A stretch of DNA of 64,000 nucleotides, from assembly GCF_900105655.1 (NCBI RefSeq), contig NZ_LT629787.1, positions 3,410,001-3,474,000 of the forward strand, read 5' to 3'. The notes under the pieces were generated by a model. It was not told the origin of the DNA and did not search any database. It was given only the letters and a program-made list of their open reading frames with translations. The DNA is from Halopseudomonas salegens. GTDB lineage: Bacteria > Pseudomonadota > Gammaproteobacteria > Pseudomonadales > Pseudomonadaceae. Positions within the stretch are counted from its first letter, which is position 1. The number at the start of each line of letters is the position of its first letter. This document shows positions 42,711 to 52,351 of this stretch, piece by piece. The position numbers and the translations under genes are program-made.

Positions 42711-42790
42711 CTTATGAAGTGCCCGAGAGTTTTTTGCTTCAGGCTTAAACGGGCGGGGCTTTAAAGTCTAAAGACTGCACAAAGCTCTGA

Positions 42791-42903
42791 TAGCCCGACT
42801 GTCACCCACCGGTTCTGGACCGTTAGATGCCAGGGATGGCATCTACGAGCCCCCAGGGAAGGGTTTACGGCGTGTCCAGAACCGGTGGGTGACAGTTGGG
42901 CTA
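42791..42903. repeat. Long inverted-repeat (REP/MITE-like) element downstream of uvrD
   Basis: Arms of about 30 bases (42791-42820 and 42874-42903) are complementary with a single mismatch; the core is CTGTCACCCACCGGTTCTGG. The 53-base middle contains a second hairpin, GATGCCA/TGGCATC. There is no reading frame and no T-tract. It may fold as an RNA and stop uvrD transcription, but its size and symmetry look like a dispersed repeat. Confidence 0.85.
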
Positions 42904-42999
42904 ACATGCCGAACCGGTTTAATCGGTATTTTTGGTGTCGAGTAAAAATAACAATGATGTGTGCACAGCTAGCTTGCTGCTGGTTACTTGGAGCTTTAA

Positions 43000-44097
43000 A
43001 TGAAAAGACGTGAACTACTGACCGCCGCTGGACTGGGCTTGGGTGCGGCGGCCCTTAGCGGTTGCCGCAGTGATGAGCCGGCAGTAGCAGGCGAGGGCCA
43101 GGCACAACAGCGTTTTCGCTGGCGCATGGTCACGTCCTGGCCAAAGAATTTCCCCGGCCTGGGCACCACGGCCGAGTACTTTGCCGACCTGGTCAACCAG
43201 CTCTCTGGCGGTCGTCTGCAGGTGCAGCTGTTTGCCGCCGGTGAACTGGTGCCCGCACTGGAAGTCTTTGATGCCGTCGCCGGCGGCACTGCCGAGTTGG
43301 GGCACAGTGCAGCCTACTACTGGCGTGGTAAAACCTCCGCCGCCTCCTTTTTTACCGCCGTGCCCTTCGGCCTGAATGCCCAGGAAATGAATGCCTGGCT
43401 GTATAACGCGGGTGGTCTGGAGCTCTGGCAGCGCGCTTATGCCGATTTTGGCGTCATGCCCTTGCCCTGCGGCAACACCGGGGTGCAGATGGCCGGCTGG
43501 TTCAATCGTGAAATCAACAGCCTGGATGACCTGCGCGGGCTGAAAATGCGCATCCCGGGTTTTGGCGGTGAGGTCATGTCACGCGCCGGTGTTACCACCG
43601 TGAGCATTCCCGGCAGTGAAATGTTTACCGCGCTGCAAACCGGGGTTATCGATGCCACCGAATGGGTCAGCCCCTACAACGACCTGGCCTTTGGTCTGCA
43701 CCAGGCGGGCAAATATTATTATTACCCCGGCTGGCAGGAGCCCTGTGCGGTACTGGAACTGACCATCAACCAGCAAGCTTTCGAGCAACTGCCAAGTGAT
43801 TTGCAGGAAGTTGTCCGTGCTGCCGCCCGAGCGACCAACCAGGCCATGCTCGACGAATATACCCTGCGCAATGCCGAAGCGCTGGATACATTGGTTAACC
43901 AGCATCAGGTCCAATTGCGCAAACTCCCGGATGATGTGCTGACTCGCCTGCACGAACTCTCTATCGATGTGCTGGAAGAAACCGCTGACAGCAGCGAACT
44001 CAACCGCGAAATCTGGGACTCGATGGAAGCTTTCCGCAAAAAGGTCTGGCCGAGTCAGCAGTTGGGTGAGCAAGCGATGTATGCCTTGCGCGATTAA
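43000..44097 (+). CDS. TRAP transporter substrate-binding protein (DctP/TakP type), Tat lipoprotein
   Basis: This 365-residue periplasmic binding protein begins MKRRELLTAAGLGLGAAALSGC: twin arginines and a lipobox ending at Cys22, so it is probably Tat-exported and lipid-anchored. RWRMVTSWPKNFPGLGTTAEYFADLV, PALEVFDAVAGGTAELGHSAAYYW and LKMRIPGFGGEVMSRAGV fit the alpha-keto-acid-binding TakP branch, and TEWVSPYNDLAFGLH continues that pattern. The two membrane subunits are not adjacent; candidates lie 13 kb away at 57282-59221 on the other strand. The next feature is the B12 riboswitch. Confidence 0.9.
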   Translation: MKRRELLTAAGLGLGAAALSGCRSDEPAVAGEGQAQQRFRWRMVTSWPKNFPGLGTTAEYFADLVNQLSGGRLQVQLFAAGELVPALEVFDAVAGGTAELGHSAAYYWRGKTSAASFFTAVPFGLNAQEMNAWLYNAGGLELWQRAYADFGVMPLPCGNTGVQMAGWFNREINSLDDLRGLKMRIPGFGGEVMSRAGVTTVSIPGSEMFTALQTGVIDATEWVSPYNDLAFGLHQAGKYYYYPGWQEPCAVLELTINQQAFEQLPSDLQEVVRAAARATNQAMLDEYTLRNAEALDTLVNQHQVQLRKLPDDVLTRLHELSIDVLEETADSSELNREIWDSMEAFRKKVWPSQQLGEQAMYALRD

Positions 44098-44213
44098 GCG
44101 TCGCAGGCAGAGCACTACCGCAAGCGTCAAGGGAGCGCTTGCTGTGGCGCGGCCGTCAACGGCTCGCCGGCCGATTGACCCCATCCGCAAAACCCACTAA
44201 CCTCCATCGCTGC

Positions 44214-44433
44214 TTCAGGTGCCCAACGGCCAAGTGCCAACGGGTGAAACTGGGAAGCCGGTGCGTTCTGCTATTCAGAACAATCCCGGCGCTGCCCCCG
44301 CAACGGTAAATGAGTGCCCGCCACCCTCAGGGTGTGCTGCGGCAGATGATCCTGTATCGCCACTGTGAAAATCACGGGAAGGCGGGATCATCGGACCCAG
44401 GTCCGCTCATGAGTCCGGAGACCGGCCTGCTGC
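44214..44433 (+). ncRNA. Cobalamin riboswitch upstream of btuB
   Basis: The 461-base gap before btuB holds an adenosylcobalamin-type aptamer: CAGGTGCCC, then GGGAAGCCGGTG, the conserved CGCTGCCCCCGCAACGGTAA (44290-44309), CACTG, GGGAAGGCGG, and the B12 box GAGTCCGGAGACCGGCCTGC (44411-44430). Downstream, GTCGTAC and GTACGAC (44526-44545) form a 7-bp hairpin touching the btuB Shine-Dalgarno GGAG (44546-44549), a likely expression platform controlling translation. High cobalamin should shut down btuB and possibly the following operon. Confidence 0.95.
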
Positions 44434-44558
44434 ATTTCACGACAGTGCGGCGGGCGCTGTGGGTGCATGGCCCGTTTGTGTGGTCGTCTGCCTGTTCGCT
44501 AGCTGCCTGTCATCAGCTACCAGTTGTCGTACGGGTGAGTACGACGGAGCGAACACAG

Positions 44559-46442
44559 ATGATGATGTTGCCACGCACGCCCCTGGGAAACCTCTGCAAA
44601 ACTACCTGCCTTGCTGCGCCTGCCTCGCCTACGTTTTTCAGAGGCTTCTCCGCCCTGGCTTTGATGACCAGTGCCTGCCTTTCCCATGCTGCCCCCCTGC
44701 ACCTGGACCACCAGGTGGTCACCGCGACCCGCACCAGCCAACCGATCGCCGCCAACCTGGCTGCTGTGAGTGTGATTGATCGCGCCGCGATTGAGCGCCT
44801 GCAAGCCACTGACGCGCTGGATGTTCTGCGTCGTACGCCCAGCGTAACGAGAGTCAATAATGGCGGCCCCGGCAAATCCAGCAGCATTGGCATTCGCGGC
44901 ACCAACAGTGACCATGTACTGGTACTGATTGATGGCGTGCGCGTCGGCTCGGTAACCAGCGGTAATGCGGCCCTGCAGAACCTGCCGATTGAACAGATTG
45001 AACGCATTGAAATTGTCCGTGGGCCGCGTTCCAGCCTCTATGGGTCGGAAGCCATCGGTGGGGTCATCCAGATATTTACCCGTCAGGGCAGCACGGGCGC
45101 GCCCAAAGCCTGGGCGTCGGCCACGGCTGGTAGCCGCAACCACCATGTTGGCAGCGCCGGGGTGTCGGGCGGTGCGGGTAATGCCTGGTACAACCTCGGG
45201 GTCAGCAGCCTGTCGACCCGGGGTATTGATGCTCGCCCGGGGCGGGGGGATCCGGACAATGACGGCTACCGGGAACTCTCCGCCAACCTCAAACTTGGTT
45301 ATCGCTTCGCCAACGGGCTGGAAATCGACGGCCACGTGCTGGAAAGTCACTCCAGCAATGACTTTGATTCCGGCTTCAAGGCCAACACCGATGCGGTGCT
45401 GAAGACGCACGGCGTGAATGCCCGCTTTGCGCCGCTCGACCCCTGGCGTGTCACCCTGCAAGCCGCGCGCAGCGAAGACAAGAGTGACAATTTCAACGGC
45501 AGTACCTTCAACAGCCGCTTCGATAGCCGCCGCGACAGCCTGGGTTGGCAGAACGATATTGACCTCGCGCCGGGTCAGTTGCTGACCCTGGGTATGGACC
45601 ACCTGACCGACCAGGTGAGCAGCACCACCGATTACCGCAAGGCCCGGCGGACCAATCTGGGCTATTACGCCCAGTACCTCGGCCAGCAGGGTCGCCATGA
45701 ATGGCAACTGGGTCTGCGCCATGACGACAACCAACAGCATGGCCAACACACCACCGGTAATCTGGGCTACGGCTTTCAACTCACCGATAGTCTGCAAGCC
45801 GTCGGCAGTATTGGTACCGCCTTCAAGGCGCCGACCTTCAATCAGTTGTATTTCCCCAACTTTGGCAACCCGGACATCAAGGAAGAAACGTCACGCAACG
45901 TCGAGCTCGGGCTGCGTGGTCAGCACGATTGGGGGAACTGGGCCGTGAATGTATTCCGCAACGAAGTAGATGACCTGATTGCCAGCGTGAACCTGGGTGG
46001 CGGTGTCTGGCAGGCGGAGAACGTCAACAAGGCCGTGATCAAGGGTATTGAGTTGGATCTGGCCGGGCATTGGTGGGGCTGGGATCTGGCCGGCAACCTG
46101 ACCTTGCAGGACCCGTCCAACCGTTCGCGGCGACCGGGGCAGGGTGATTTGCTCGTCCGTCGGCCCGAGCAGCTGTTCAATCTGGATGTCGATCGCCGCT
46201 TTGGCCGTGTCTCCGTGGGTGCCAGCCTGCATGCCGAAGGTCGCCGCTGGGACAACGCTGCCAATACCAACGAATTGTCCGGCTACAGCACCCTTGATCT
46301 GCGCGCGGAATATGGTTTCAACCATCAGTGGCGCCTGCAGGCACGGATCAGCAACCTGTTCGATACCGACTACGAAACCGCGGCCAGCTATCAGCAGCAG
46401 GGTCGCGCAGGTTATCTGACCGTGCGCTACCAGATGCTCTAG
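44559..46442 (+). CDS. btuB: BtuB-type TonB-dependent cobalamin receptor
   Basis: This 627-residue outer-membrane receptor has a signal sequence within the first 46 residues (ending ACLSHAA), the TonB-box-like HQVVTATRTSQ, a plug domain (SSIGIRGTNSDHVLVLIDGVRVGS; IERIEIVRGPRSSLYGSEAIGGVIQI) and a C-terminal beta-barrel ending LFDTDYETAASYQQQGRAGYLTVRYQML. The reading frame is open upstream through the riboswitch, but only ATG 44559 (or the two next ATGs) gives a signal peptide and a Shine-Dalgarno. Specificity for cobalamin is supported by the riboswitch and the downstream genes. Confidence 0.93.
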   Translation: MMMLPRTPLGNLCKTTCLAAPASPTFFRGFSALALMTSACLSHAAPLHLDHQVVTATRTSQPIAANLAAVSVIDRAAIERLQATDALDVLRRTPSVTRVNNGGPGKSSSIGIRGTNSDHVLVLIDGVRVGSVTSGNAALQNLPIEQIERIEIVRGPRSSLYGSEAIGGVIQIFTRQGSTGAPKAWASATAGSRNHHVGSAGVSGGAGNAWYNLGVSSLSTRGIDARPGRGDPDNDGYRELSANLKLGYRFANGLEIDGHVLESHSSNDFDSGFKANTDAVLKTHGVNARFAPLDPWRVTLQAARSEDKSDNFNGSTFNSRFDSRRDSLGWQNDIDLAPGQLLTLGMDHLTDQVSSTTDYRKARRTNLGYYAQYLGQQGRHEWQLGLRHDDNQQHGQHTTGNLGYGFQLTDSLQAVGSIGTAFKAPTFNQLYFPNFGNPDIKEETSRNVELGLRGQHDWGNWAVNVFRNEVDDLIASVNLGGGVWQAENVNKAVIKGIELDLAGHWWGWDLAGNLTLQDPSNRSRRPGQGDLLVRRPEQLFNLDVDRRFGRVSVGASLHAEGRRWDNAANTNELSGYSTLDLRAEYGFNHQWRLQARISNLFDTDYETAASYQQQGRAGYLTVRYQML

Positions 46443-46499
46443 ACGGACATTCAGCAAGTAAAAGTAACAGTGGAAACCAAACCATCCAAGGAGGATGAC

Positions 46500-47078
46500 A
46501 TGATCGCACTATCCAAACGCAGCCAGTTGGCTGTTGGTCTTGTACTGGTGTTGTTGATGGCCATGACGCGCGGCACGCACTTCAGTCTCGTCAATTTGCC
46601 CAGCGCCTCCTGGGCGGTGTTTTTTCTTGCGGGGGTGTTCCTGCGACCGCGCTGGGCCTTCCCCGTGCTGTTCCTGCAGGCGGTGGTCATGGACGTGCTC
46701 AGCGTGGGCTGGATCAATGCCGGCCACCACTGCATGACGGTGGCTTACTGGGCCTTGTTGCCGGCCTACGGCAGCCTGTGGTTTGCCGGTCGGTTGTACG
46801 CCGGTTGGCACCGTGATCACCCGGTAACCCTCCTGGTGTTGGCGCCGACCGTGGCGACGGCAGCCCTGGTGTGCAACCTGTTTTCCAGTGGCGGTTTCTA
46901 CTTTTTCTCCGGTCGCTTCGAAGAGACCAGCTTCGGCGGGCTGGTCGAGCGCATTGCCACTTACTATCCGCAATACCTGAGCAACCTGGCGATGTATGTA
47001 GCGGCAGCGGCGATTGTTTATCTGGTGTTTTACCTGCTGGCTGAACAGGGATTGCTGGGTCAGGACCGCAAGGCATGA
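46500..47078 (+). CDS. btuM: BtuM-like cobalamin transport membrane protein
   Basis: This 192-residue protein has about six transmembrane helices. Segments TRGTHFSLVNLPSASWAVFFLAGVFLRPRW and CMTVAYWALLPAYGSLWFAGRLYAGW match my memory of proteobacterial BtuM, an ECF S-component-like protein that takes up cobalamin alone. Cys78 sits where a cysteine ligand to cobalt was reported in a studied BtuM. The start is chosen at ATG 46500 because of the perfect AAGGAGGA before it; an upstream frame would add ten residues. The stop overlaps cobO by 4 bases. Confidence 0.78.
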   Translation: MIALSKRSQLAVGLVLVLLMAMTRGTHFSLVNLPSASWAVFFLAGVFLRPRWAFPVLFLQAVVMDVLSVGWINAGHHCMTVAYWALLPAYGSLWFAGRLYAGWHRDHPVTLLVLAPTVATAALVCNLFSSGGFYFFSGRFEETSFGGLVERIATYYPQYLSNLAMYVAAAAIVYLVFYLLAEQGLLGQDRKA

Positions 47079-47686
47079 GCGAGCCCACCGATCGCGATCA
47101 GCGCCATCGCCAGCGCATGCAGCGCAAAAAGGTGGTGGTTGACCAGAAGATAGCCGAGGCGCGGGATGAGCGTGGCCTCTTGCTGGTGCTGACCGGTAAC
47201 GGCAAGGGCAAAAGCAGTTCCGCCTTTGGCATGGCCGCGCGGGCGCTGGGTCACGACATGCAGGTCGGCATCGTGCAGTTTATCAAGGGCGCCAGCAGCA
47301 CCGGGGAAGAGGCCTTTTTCCGCCGTTTTCCCGAGCAGGTGCGTTACCACGTGATGGGTGCCGGTTTTACCTGGGAAACCCAGGACCGGCAGGACGATAT
47401 CGCCAAGGCGCAGGCCGCCTGGGCCATCGCCGTCGAGCTGATGCGTGACCCGGCGGTAGCCCTGGTGATTATGGATGAGCTGAATATCGCGCTGAAATAC
47501 AAATACCTGGAGCTGGATCAGGTGGTGGCCGATATCGCCGGTCGCCCGGCTCACCAGCATGTGGTAGTGACCGGGCGCGGCGCACCGCCAGCCCTGGTTG
47601 AAGCCGCTGATACGGTGACCGAGATGGGCATGCTCAAGCATGCCTTCAAGGCCGGTATCAAGGCGCAGAAGGGAGTGGAATTTTGA
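47075..47686 (+). CDS. cobO: Corrinoid adenosyltransferase (CobO/BtuR/CobA)
   Basis: This 203-residue enzyme transfers adenosyl from ATP to cob(I)yrinic acid diamide or cobalamin. Its P-loop is GNGKGKSSSAFG (41-52), followed by VGIVQFIKGASSTGEE and VALVIMDELNIALKYKYL, all typical. It is in the cytosol and works on both new and salvaged corrinoids. It overlaps btuM and cobB by 4 bases each. Confidence 0.96.
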   Translation: MSEPTDRDQRHRQRMQRKKVVVDQKIAEARDERGLLLVLTGNGKGKSSSAFGMAARALGHDMQVGIVQFIKGASSTGEEAFFRRFPEQVRYHVMGAGFTWETQDRQDDIAKAQAAWAIAVELMRDPAVALVIMDELNIALKYKYLELDQVVADIAGRPAHQHVVVTGRGAPPALVEAADTVTEMGMLKHAFKAGIKAQKGVEF

Positions 47687-48975
47687 GTCAGTTACAGTGC
47701 CCGGCAGTTTTGATCGCCGCCCCGGCCTCTGGCCAGGGCAAGACCACGGTAACCGCCGCGCTGGCACGTTTGCACAGCCGGCAGGGGCGGCGTGTGCAAG
47801 TGTTCAAGTGTGGTCCGGATTTTCTCGATCCGATGATTCTGGCCCGCGCCAGCGGCCAGCCGGTCTACCAGCTCGATCTGTGGATGATTGGCGAAGCGGA
47901 AAGCAAGCGCCGGCTGGCTGCAGCCGCTGCCAGCAATGACCTGATCCTGATTGAAGGGGTAATGGGGCTGTTTGACGGCACTCCCTCGGCAGCTGATCTG
48001 GCGCGACGCTTCGGCGTGCCGGTACTGGCGGTCATCGATGGCTCGGGCATGGCGCAAACCTTTGGCGCCATGGCCCATGGCCTGGCCAGCTATCAGGCGG
48101 ATCTGCCATTTGCCGGGGTGCTCGGCAACAAGGTCGGCAGCGCCCGGCATGGCGAGATGTTGCGCGACTCCTTGCCTGCCGGTATCGCGTGGTTTGGCGC
48201 GCTGACCCGCGATGCCGCAGTGGAATTGCCCAGCCGCCATCTGGGATTGGTGCAGGCCGCCGAGTTGGCGGATCTGGATGCCCGACTGGATGCCGCCGCC
48301 GATGCCCTGGCCGCCACGGCCGATACCCGCTTGCCCCCCGTAGTCGGCTTTGCTCCGGTAGTGGCAGAGGACATACCACCGCTGCTGGCCGGGGTACGTA
48401 TCGGTGTGGCGCGGGATGCGGCCTTTGCCTTTCTTTATCAGGCCAATCTGGACCTGCTGGAAGCCTTGGGTGCGCAATTGCACTTTTTCTCCCCGCTGAC
48501 CGACAGCAGCCTGCCGGAGGTCGATAGTCTCTACCTGCCCGGCGGCTATCCGGAGCTGCACCTGGCGGCCCTGGGCAACAATCAGGCTATGGCCGCAGCC
48601 ATCCGTGACCACCATGCTGCCGGCAAGCCGATCCATGCCGAATGCGGTGGCATGCTCTACCTGTGTCGACAATTGACCGACGTACAGGGTCAGAGTGCCG
48701 AGCTGCTGGGTCTGCTACCCGCCACAGCCAGCATGCAGCCACGGCTGACGGCGTTGGCATTGCAGGACGTTGCCCTGCCGGAAGGCACCCTGCGCGGCCA
48801 TACCTTCCACCACTCGGCGATCAAATGCGACCTGGAACCCTTGGTGCGCGGCGAATGCCCCAACTACAAGCGCACCAGTGAAGCGGTCTGGCGCCTGGGT
48901 CGGCTGACGGCCTCTTACATTCACTGCTACCTGCCGGGGAACCCGCAGGCGGCAGCGGCCCTGTTCAGGCCATGA
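47683..48975 (+). CDS. cobB: Cobyrinate / hydrogenobyrinate a,c-diamide synthase
   Basis: This 430-residue CobB/CbiA enzyme amidates the a and c side chains of the corrin using glutamine and ATP. The N-terminal P-loop APASGQGKTT lies at 13-22, and the C-terminal class I glutaminase-type domain has its nucleophile at Cys321 in HAECGGMLYLC. PGGYPELH lies near 287. The start is TTG within TTTTGAG, overlapping the cobO stop by 4 bases. Its presence implies a corrin source, though no ring-synthesis gene is in the window. Confidence 0.95.
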   Translation: MSQLQCPAVLIAAPASGQGKTTVTAALARLHSRQGRRVQVFKCGPDFLDPMILARASGQPVYQLDLWMIGEAESKRRLAAAAASNDLILIEGVMGLFDGTPSAADLARRFGVPVLAVIDGSGMAQTFGAMAHGLASYQADLPFAGVLGNKVGSARHGEMLRDSLPAGIAWFGALTRDAAVELPSRHLGLVQAAELADLDARLDAAADALAATADTRLPPVVGFAPVVAEDIPPLLAGVRIGVARDAAFAFLYQANLDLLEALGAQLHFFSPLTDSSLPEVDSLYLPGGYPELHLAALGNNQAMAAAIRDHHAAGKPIHAECGGMLYLCRQLTDVQGQSAELLGLLPATASMQPRLTALALQDVALPEGTLRGHTFHHSAIKCDLEPLVRGECPNYKRTSEAVWRLGRLTASYIHCYLPGNPQAAAALFRP

Positions 48976-49622
48976 GCAGCCAGGGCTACTCTGACGCCGA
49001 ACGCGCGGCCATCTACCGGGTGATTCGCGAGCGGCGCGATATGCGCCATTTCAGCGGTGGCAGTGTCGCGCCTGACGTCCTGATGCGCCTGCTGCAAGCT
49101 GCGCATCAAGCACCCAGCGTGGGCCTGATGCAGCCCTGGCGCTTTATCCGCATTACCCAGCCAGGGCTGCGTGAGCAATTGCATGCACTGGTTGAAGAAG
49201 AGCGGGTGCGCACCGCGCACGCACTGGCTGAGCGCAGCGATGATTTTATGCAACTCAAGGTTGAAGGCCTGCTTGACTGTGCCGAGTTGCTGGTCGCGGC
49301 GCTACCGGACGGCCGTGAAGCCCATGTTTTTGGCCGCCGCACCCTGCCGGAAATGGATCTGGCCTCGCTGGCCTGTGCCATCCAGAACCTCTGGTTGGCC
49401 GCCCGTGCCGAAGGCCTGGGCCTGGGTTGGGTGTCCATGTTCGAGCCGCAAGGGGTGGCCGAGCTGCTGGCCATGCCTGCCGGCGCCAGGCCGGTCGCCT
49501 TGCTGTGCCTGGGGCCGGTTAACGAATTCTATGCCCAGCCAATGCTGGTCGAGCAGGGCTGGGCACAAGTACAGCCGCTCGACAGCATGCTGTATACCGA
49601 TCGATGGGGAGAACACACATGA
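48972..49622 (+). CDS. bluB: BluB 5,6-dimethylbenzimidazole synthase
   Basis: This 216-residue nitroreductase-fold enzyme cleaves reduced FMN with oxygen to give the lower ligand of B12. The motifs IRERRDMRHFSGG (near 18-30), QAAHQAPSVGLMQPWRFIRI, TLPEMDLASLACAIQNLWLAARAEGLGLGWVSMF-type and VALLCLGPV are characteristic. It needs oxygen, so the pathway works aerobically. It overlaps its neighbours by 4 bases on both sides. Confidence 0.94.
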   Translation: MSSQGYSDAERAAIYRVIRERRDMRHFSGGSVAPDVLMRLLQAAHQAPSVGLMQPWRFIRITQPGLREQLHALVEEERVRTAHALAERSDDFMQLKVEGLLDCAELLVAALPDGREAHVFGRRTLPEMDLASLACAIQNLWLAARAEGLGLGWVSMFEPQGVAELLAMPAGARPVALLCLGPVNEFYAQPMLVEQGWAQVQPLDSMLYTDRWGEHT

Positions 49623-50410
49623 AAGGACCGCAGCGCATTGTCTGTCTGTCCACCGAAACCTGTGAAGTGCTCTACCGTCTGGGTGAGCAGGATCGCATTG
49701 CCGGCATCTCCGGCTTTACCGTGCATCCACCCCGGGCGCGCAAGGAAAAGCCCAAGGTATCGGCCTTTACCAGCGCCAAAACAGAGAAAATTCTCGCCCT
49801 CAAGCCGGATCTGGTATTGGGCTATTGCGACCTGCAGGCGGACATTGCCGCTGAACTGGCGCGCGAAGGGCTGGAGGTGCACCTGTTCAATCAGCGCGAT
49901 ATTCAGGGCATTTTCCAGATGATCGATACCCTGGGTGCGCTGGTGCGCAGCAGCGACAAGGCCGAGCAACTGATCGGCGAGTTACAGCAGGGCCTGGATC
50001 AGGTGCAGGCTCGGGGCGCAGCACTCAAGGCACGACCAAAAGTGTATTTTGAGGAGTGGAATGAGCCGCTGATCAGCGGTATTCGCTGGGTCAGCGAGCT
50101 GATCGAGATGGCCGGGGGCGAAGATTGCTTTGCCGAGCTGAGCCATCACGCCCGCGCGCGTCAGCGCTTTATTACCGACCCGCTGGAGGTGGTGCGTCGG
50201 GCACCGGATATTATCGTCGGCTCCTGGTGCGGCAAACGCTTTCGCCCGGAGCAGGTGCGTGCCCGTCCCGGCTGGGAGGCGGTACCGGCCGTGCGTAATG
50301 GGCAGCTGTTCGAAATCAAGTCTCCGGACATTCTGCAGCCGGGCATTTCCGCCCTGACCATCGGCGTGCAGCAATTGCAGGGTCTGCTACAGGACTGGGA
50401 CCAGCGCTGA
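49619..50410 (+). CDS. BtuF-like cobalamin-binding protein lacking a signal peptide
   Basis: This 263-residue protein belongs to the periplasmic-binding (BtuF/FepB) superfamily: [48 protein letters not shown], and a C-terminal [17 protein letters not shown]. The N-terminus [13 protein letters not shown] goes straight into the first strand, with no signal peptide or lipobox, so the product is probably cytosolic unless the start is misjudged. An upstream start at 49604 (MGRTHM) adds no signal either. No BtuC or BtuD gene accompanies it. It overlaps bluB by 4 bases and cbiB by 1. Confidence 0.85.
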   Translation: MKGPQRIVCLSTETCEVLYRLGEQDRIAGISGFTVHPPRARKEKPKVSAFTSAKTEKILALKPDLVLGYCDLQADIAAELAREGLEVHLFNQRDIQGIFQMIDTLGALVRSSDKAEQLIGELQQGLDQVQARGAALKARPKVYFEEWNEPLISGIRWVSELIEMAGGEDCFAELSHHARARQRFITDPLEVVRRAPDIIVGSWCGKRFRPEQVRARPGWEAVPAVRNGQLFEIKSPDILQPGISALTIGVQQLQGLLQDWDQR

Positions 50411-51339
50411 TGGTCAGTGCGCCGCTGTTGCTCGCCGGGGTGGTGCTCGATCAATTACTGGGCGAGCCCCGGCGCTGGCACCCGCTGGTCGGTTTCGGCC
50501 GGCTGGCCGGCTGGCTCGAGCGGCGCTTGAATCAACCGGCACTAGCGCAGCGGGCAAGCCGGTGGCGTGGTGTCTGTGCCTGGCTGCTGGCGGTGTTGCC
50601 CCTGACGCTGGCAACCTGGGCCCTGGCCAGCCTGCCCTGGGTAGGCTGGCTGGTATGCCTGCTGGCACTCTACCTGGCCCTTGGACTACGCAGCCTGAAT
50701 GAGCACTGTCGACCCATTGCCCGGGCGCTGGAAGCGGGTGAGCTGGACCTGGCCCGCGAGCGGGTGGGCTATATCGTCAGCCGCGATACCCGGGCGCTGG
50801 ATGCCGAGGGCATAGCGCGGGCAACCACCGAATCCGTACTGGAAAATGGCAGTGACGCGGTTTTTGCCGCGCTGTTCTGGTTTCTCCTGCTGGGCGCGCC
50901 TGGTGTGGTGCTGTATCGCCTGGCCAATACCCTGGACGCCATGTGGGGTTATCGGACCACGCGTTACCGGCATTTCGGCTGGGCCGCAGCGCGGCTGGAT
51001 GATGGCCTGAACTATCTGCCGGCTCGGCTGGTCGCACTGACCTACGCCCTGTGCGGCCATACTTGTCAGGCTCTGGCCTGCTGGCGCACCCAGGCCCCGC
51101 AGTGGGACAGCCCGAATGCTGGCCCGGTCATGGCCGCCGGCGCCGGTGCCTTGAATCTGCAGCTGGGCGGTGGCGGTCATTACCACGGCCAATGGCACAT
51201 CAAGCCAACACTGGGCGCCGGACCTGCTGCCGCCCCGCAGGATATCGGGCGTGCCTTGAGACTGGTACGGCGCGGCGTCGTGCTCTGGGTGGGGCTGGCG
51301 CTTCTGCTCTGGTTGGCCGGAGGGTACTGGCATGCTTGA
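50410..51339 (+). CDS. cbiB: Adenosylcobinamide-phosphate synthase (CbiB)
   Basis: This 309-residue polytopic membrane enzyme attaches (R)-1-amino-2-propanol phosphate to adenosylcobyric acid. The start [26 protein letters not shown] is diagnostic, as are [28 protein letters not shown] and [26 protein letters not shown]. It is called CobD in the Pseudomonas denitrificans nomenclature. Its stop overlaps the next gene by 8 bases. Confidence 0.95.
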   Translation: MVSAPLLLAGVVLDQLLGEPRRWHPLVGFGRLAGWLERRLNQPALAQRASRWRGVCAWLLAVLPLTLATWALASLPWVGWLVCLLALYLALGLRSLNEHCRPIARALEAGELDLARERVGYIVSRDTRALDAEGIARATTESVLENGSDAVFAALFWFLLLGAPGVVLYRLANTLDAMWGYRTTRYRHFGWAAARLDDGLNYLPARLVALTYALCGHTCQALACWRTQAPQWDSPNAGPVMAAGAGALNLQLGGGGHYHGQWHIKPTLGAGPAAAPQDIGRALRLVRRGVVLWVGLALLLWLAGGYWHA

Positions 51340-52351
51340 GCACGGCGGGCGTTTGCGCCAGGCGGCGCAGCAATACGGCATCAAACTGGCTGCCTGGCTG
51401 GATTTGTCCACCGGGCTGGCGCCCTGGGGCTGGCCCTTGCCCGTATTACCGGCCAGTTGTTGGCGGCAACTGCCAGAACCGGATGATGGCTTGATCGTGG
51501 CGGCGCAGGATTACTATCAGGCTACCAGCCTGTTACCGGTAGCCGGCTCACAGGCCGCGATTCAGGCGCTGCCCTGGCTGCGCCCTGCCTGCCGGGTGCT
51601 GATCCTTGGCCCTTGTTATGCCGAACATGCCCAGGCCTGGGCCCGTGCCGGGCATCAGGTACAGGTCTGGAATGAGCTGACGGAGAGTCAGCCACCCCTG
51701 GATACCTGCGACGTGCTGGTGCTGGTCAATCCGAACAACCCGACCGGGCGTTTGCTTGCGCCGGATACCCTGCTGGCCTGGCATGCCGAACTGGCTGCCC
51801 GGGGTGGCTGGCTGCTGGTGGATGAGGCCTTTGCCGATCTGCAACCAGAATTCAGCCTGGCCCGCTACAGCGACCGCCCCGGACTGATTGTATTGCGCTC
51901 ACTGGGCAAGTTTTTTGCGTTGGCCGGGGCGCGGGTTGGTTTTGTTCTGGCGGAGTCTGCGCTCTTGGCACAACTGGAAGAGCAACTTGGCCCCTGGGCA
52001 GTCAATGGTCCGGCGCGTCTAGTGGCTCAACAGGTACTGGTTGACCGCGCTACCCAGCAAGCCTGGCGCCTTCGCTTACAGCGCGACGGCCGGCGCTTGC
52101 AGCAGCTACTGAGTGAACAAGGTCTTACCTCCGGCGGCGGCTGTGCCCTGTTCCAGTGGGTACCCCATCCGGCCGCGGCGAGCTTACACCAGCAATTGGC
52201 CGGTCAGGGCATTCTGACCCGGCTGTTCGATCAGCCAGCGGCTGTGCGTATCGGCTTGCCGGGCAATAAAGCCGGCTGGGACCGGTTGCAACAAGCACTG
52301 CAGGCTCTGGCGCTACCTCCCGCAGACGTTACCGTGGAGAACGTACTATGA
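51332..52351 (+). CDS. cobD: Threonine-phosphate decarboxylase (CobD; CobC in Pseudomonas naming)
   Basis: This 339-residue PLP enzyme of fold type I makes (R)-1-amino-2-propanol phosphate for CbiB. PLP-binding features are PNNPTGRL (near 134-141), [10 protein letters not shown] (161-170) and the Schiff-base lysine Lys193 in [17 protein letters not shown]. The N-terminus ([29 protein letters not shown]) is typical. The gene overlaps cbiB by 8 and cobQ by 4 bases. Confidence 0.94.
   Translation: MLEHGGRLRQAAQQYGIKLAAWLDLSTGLAPWGWPLPVLPASCWRQLPEPDDGLIVAAQDYYQATSLLPVAGSQAAIQALPWLRPACRVLILGPCYAEHAQAWARAGHQVQVWNELTESQPPLDTCDVLVLVNPNNPTGRLLAPDTLLAWHAELAARGGWLLVDEAFADLQPEFSLARYSDRPGLIVLRSLGKFFALAGARVGFVLAESALLAQLEEQLGPWAVNGPARLVAQQVLVDRATQQAWRLRLQRDGRRLQQLLSEQGLTSGGGCALFQWVPHPAAASLHQQLAGQGILTRLFDQPAAVRIGLPGNKAGWDRLQQALQALALPPADVTVENVL

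Noticed and set aside
44310..44558. N-terminal extension of btuB into the riboswitch
   Set aside because: The bases form the cobalamin aptamer and expression platform; the signal peptide and Shine-Dalgarno place the start at 44559.
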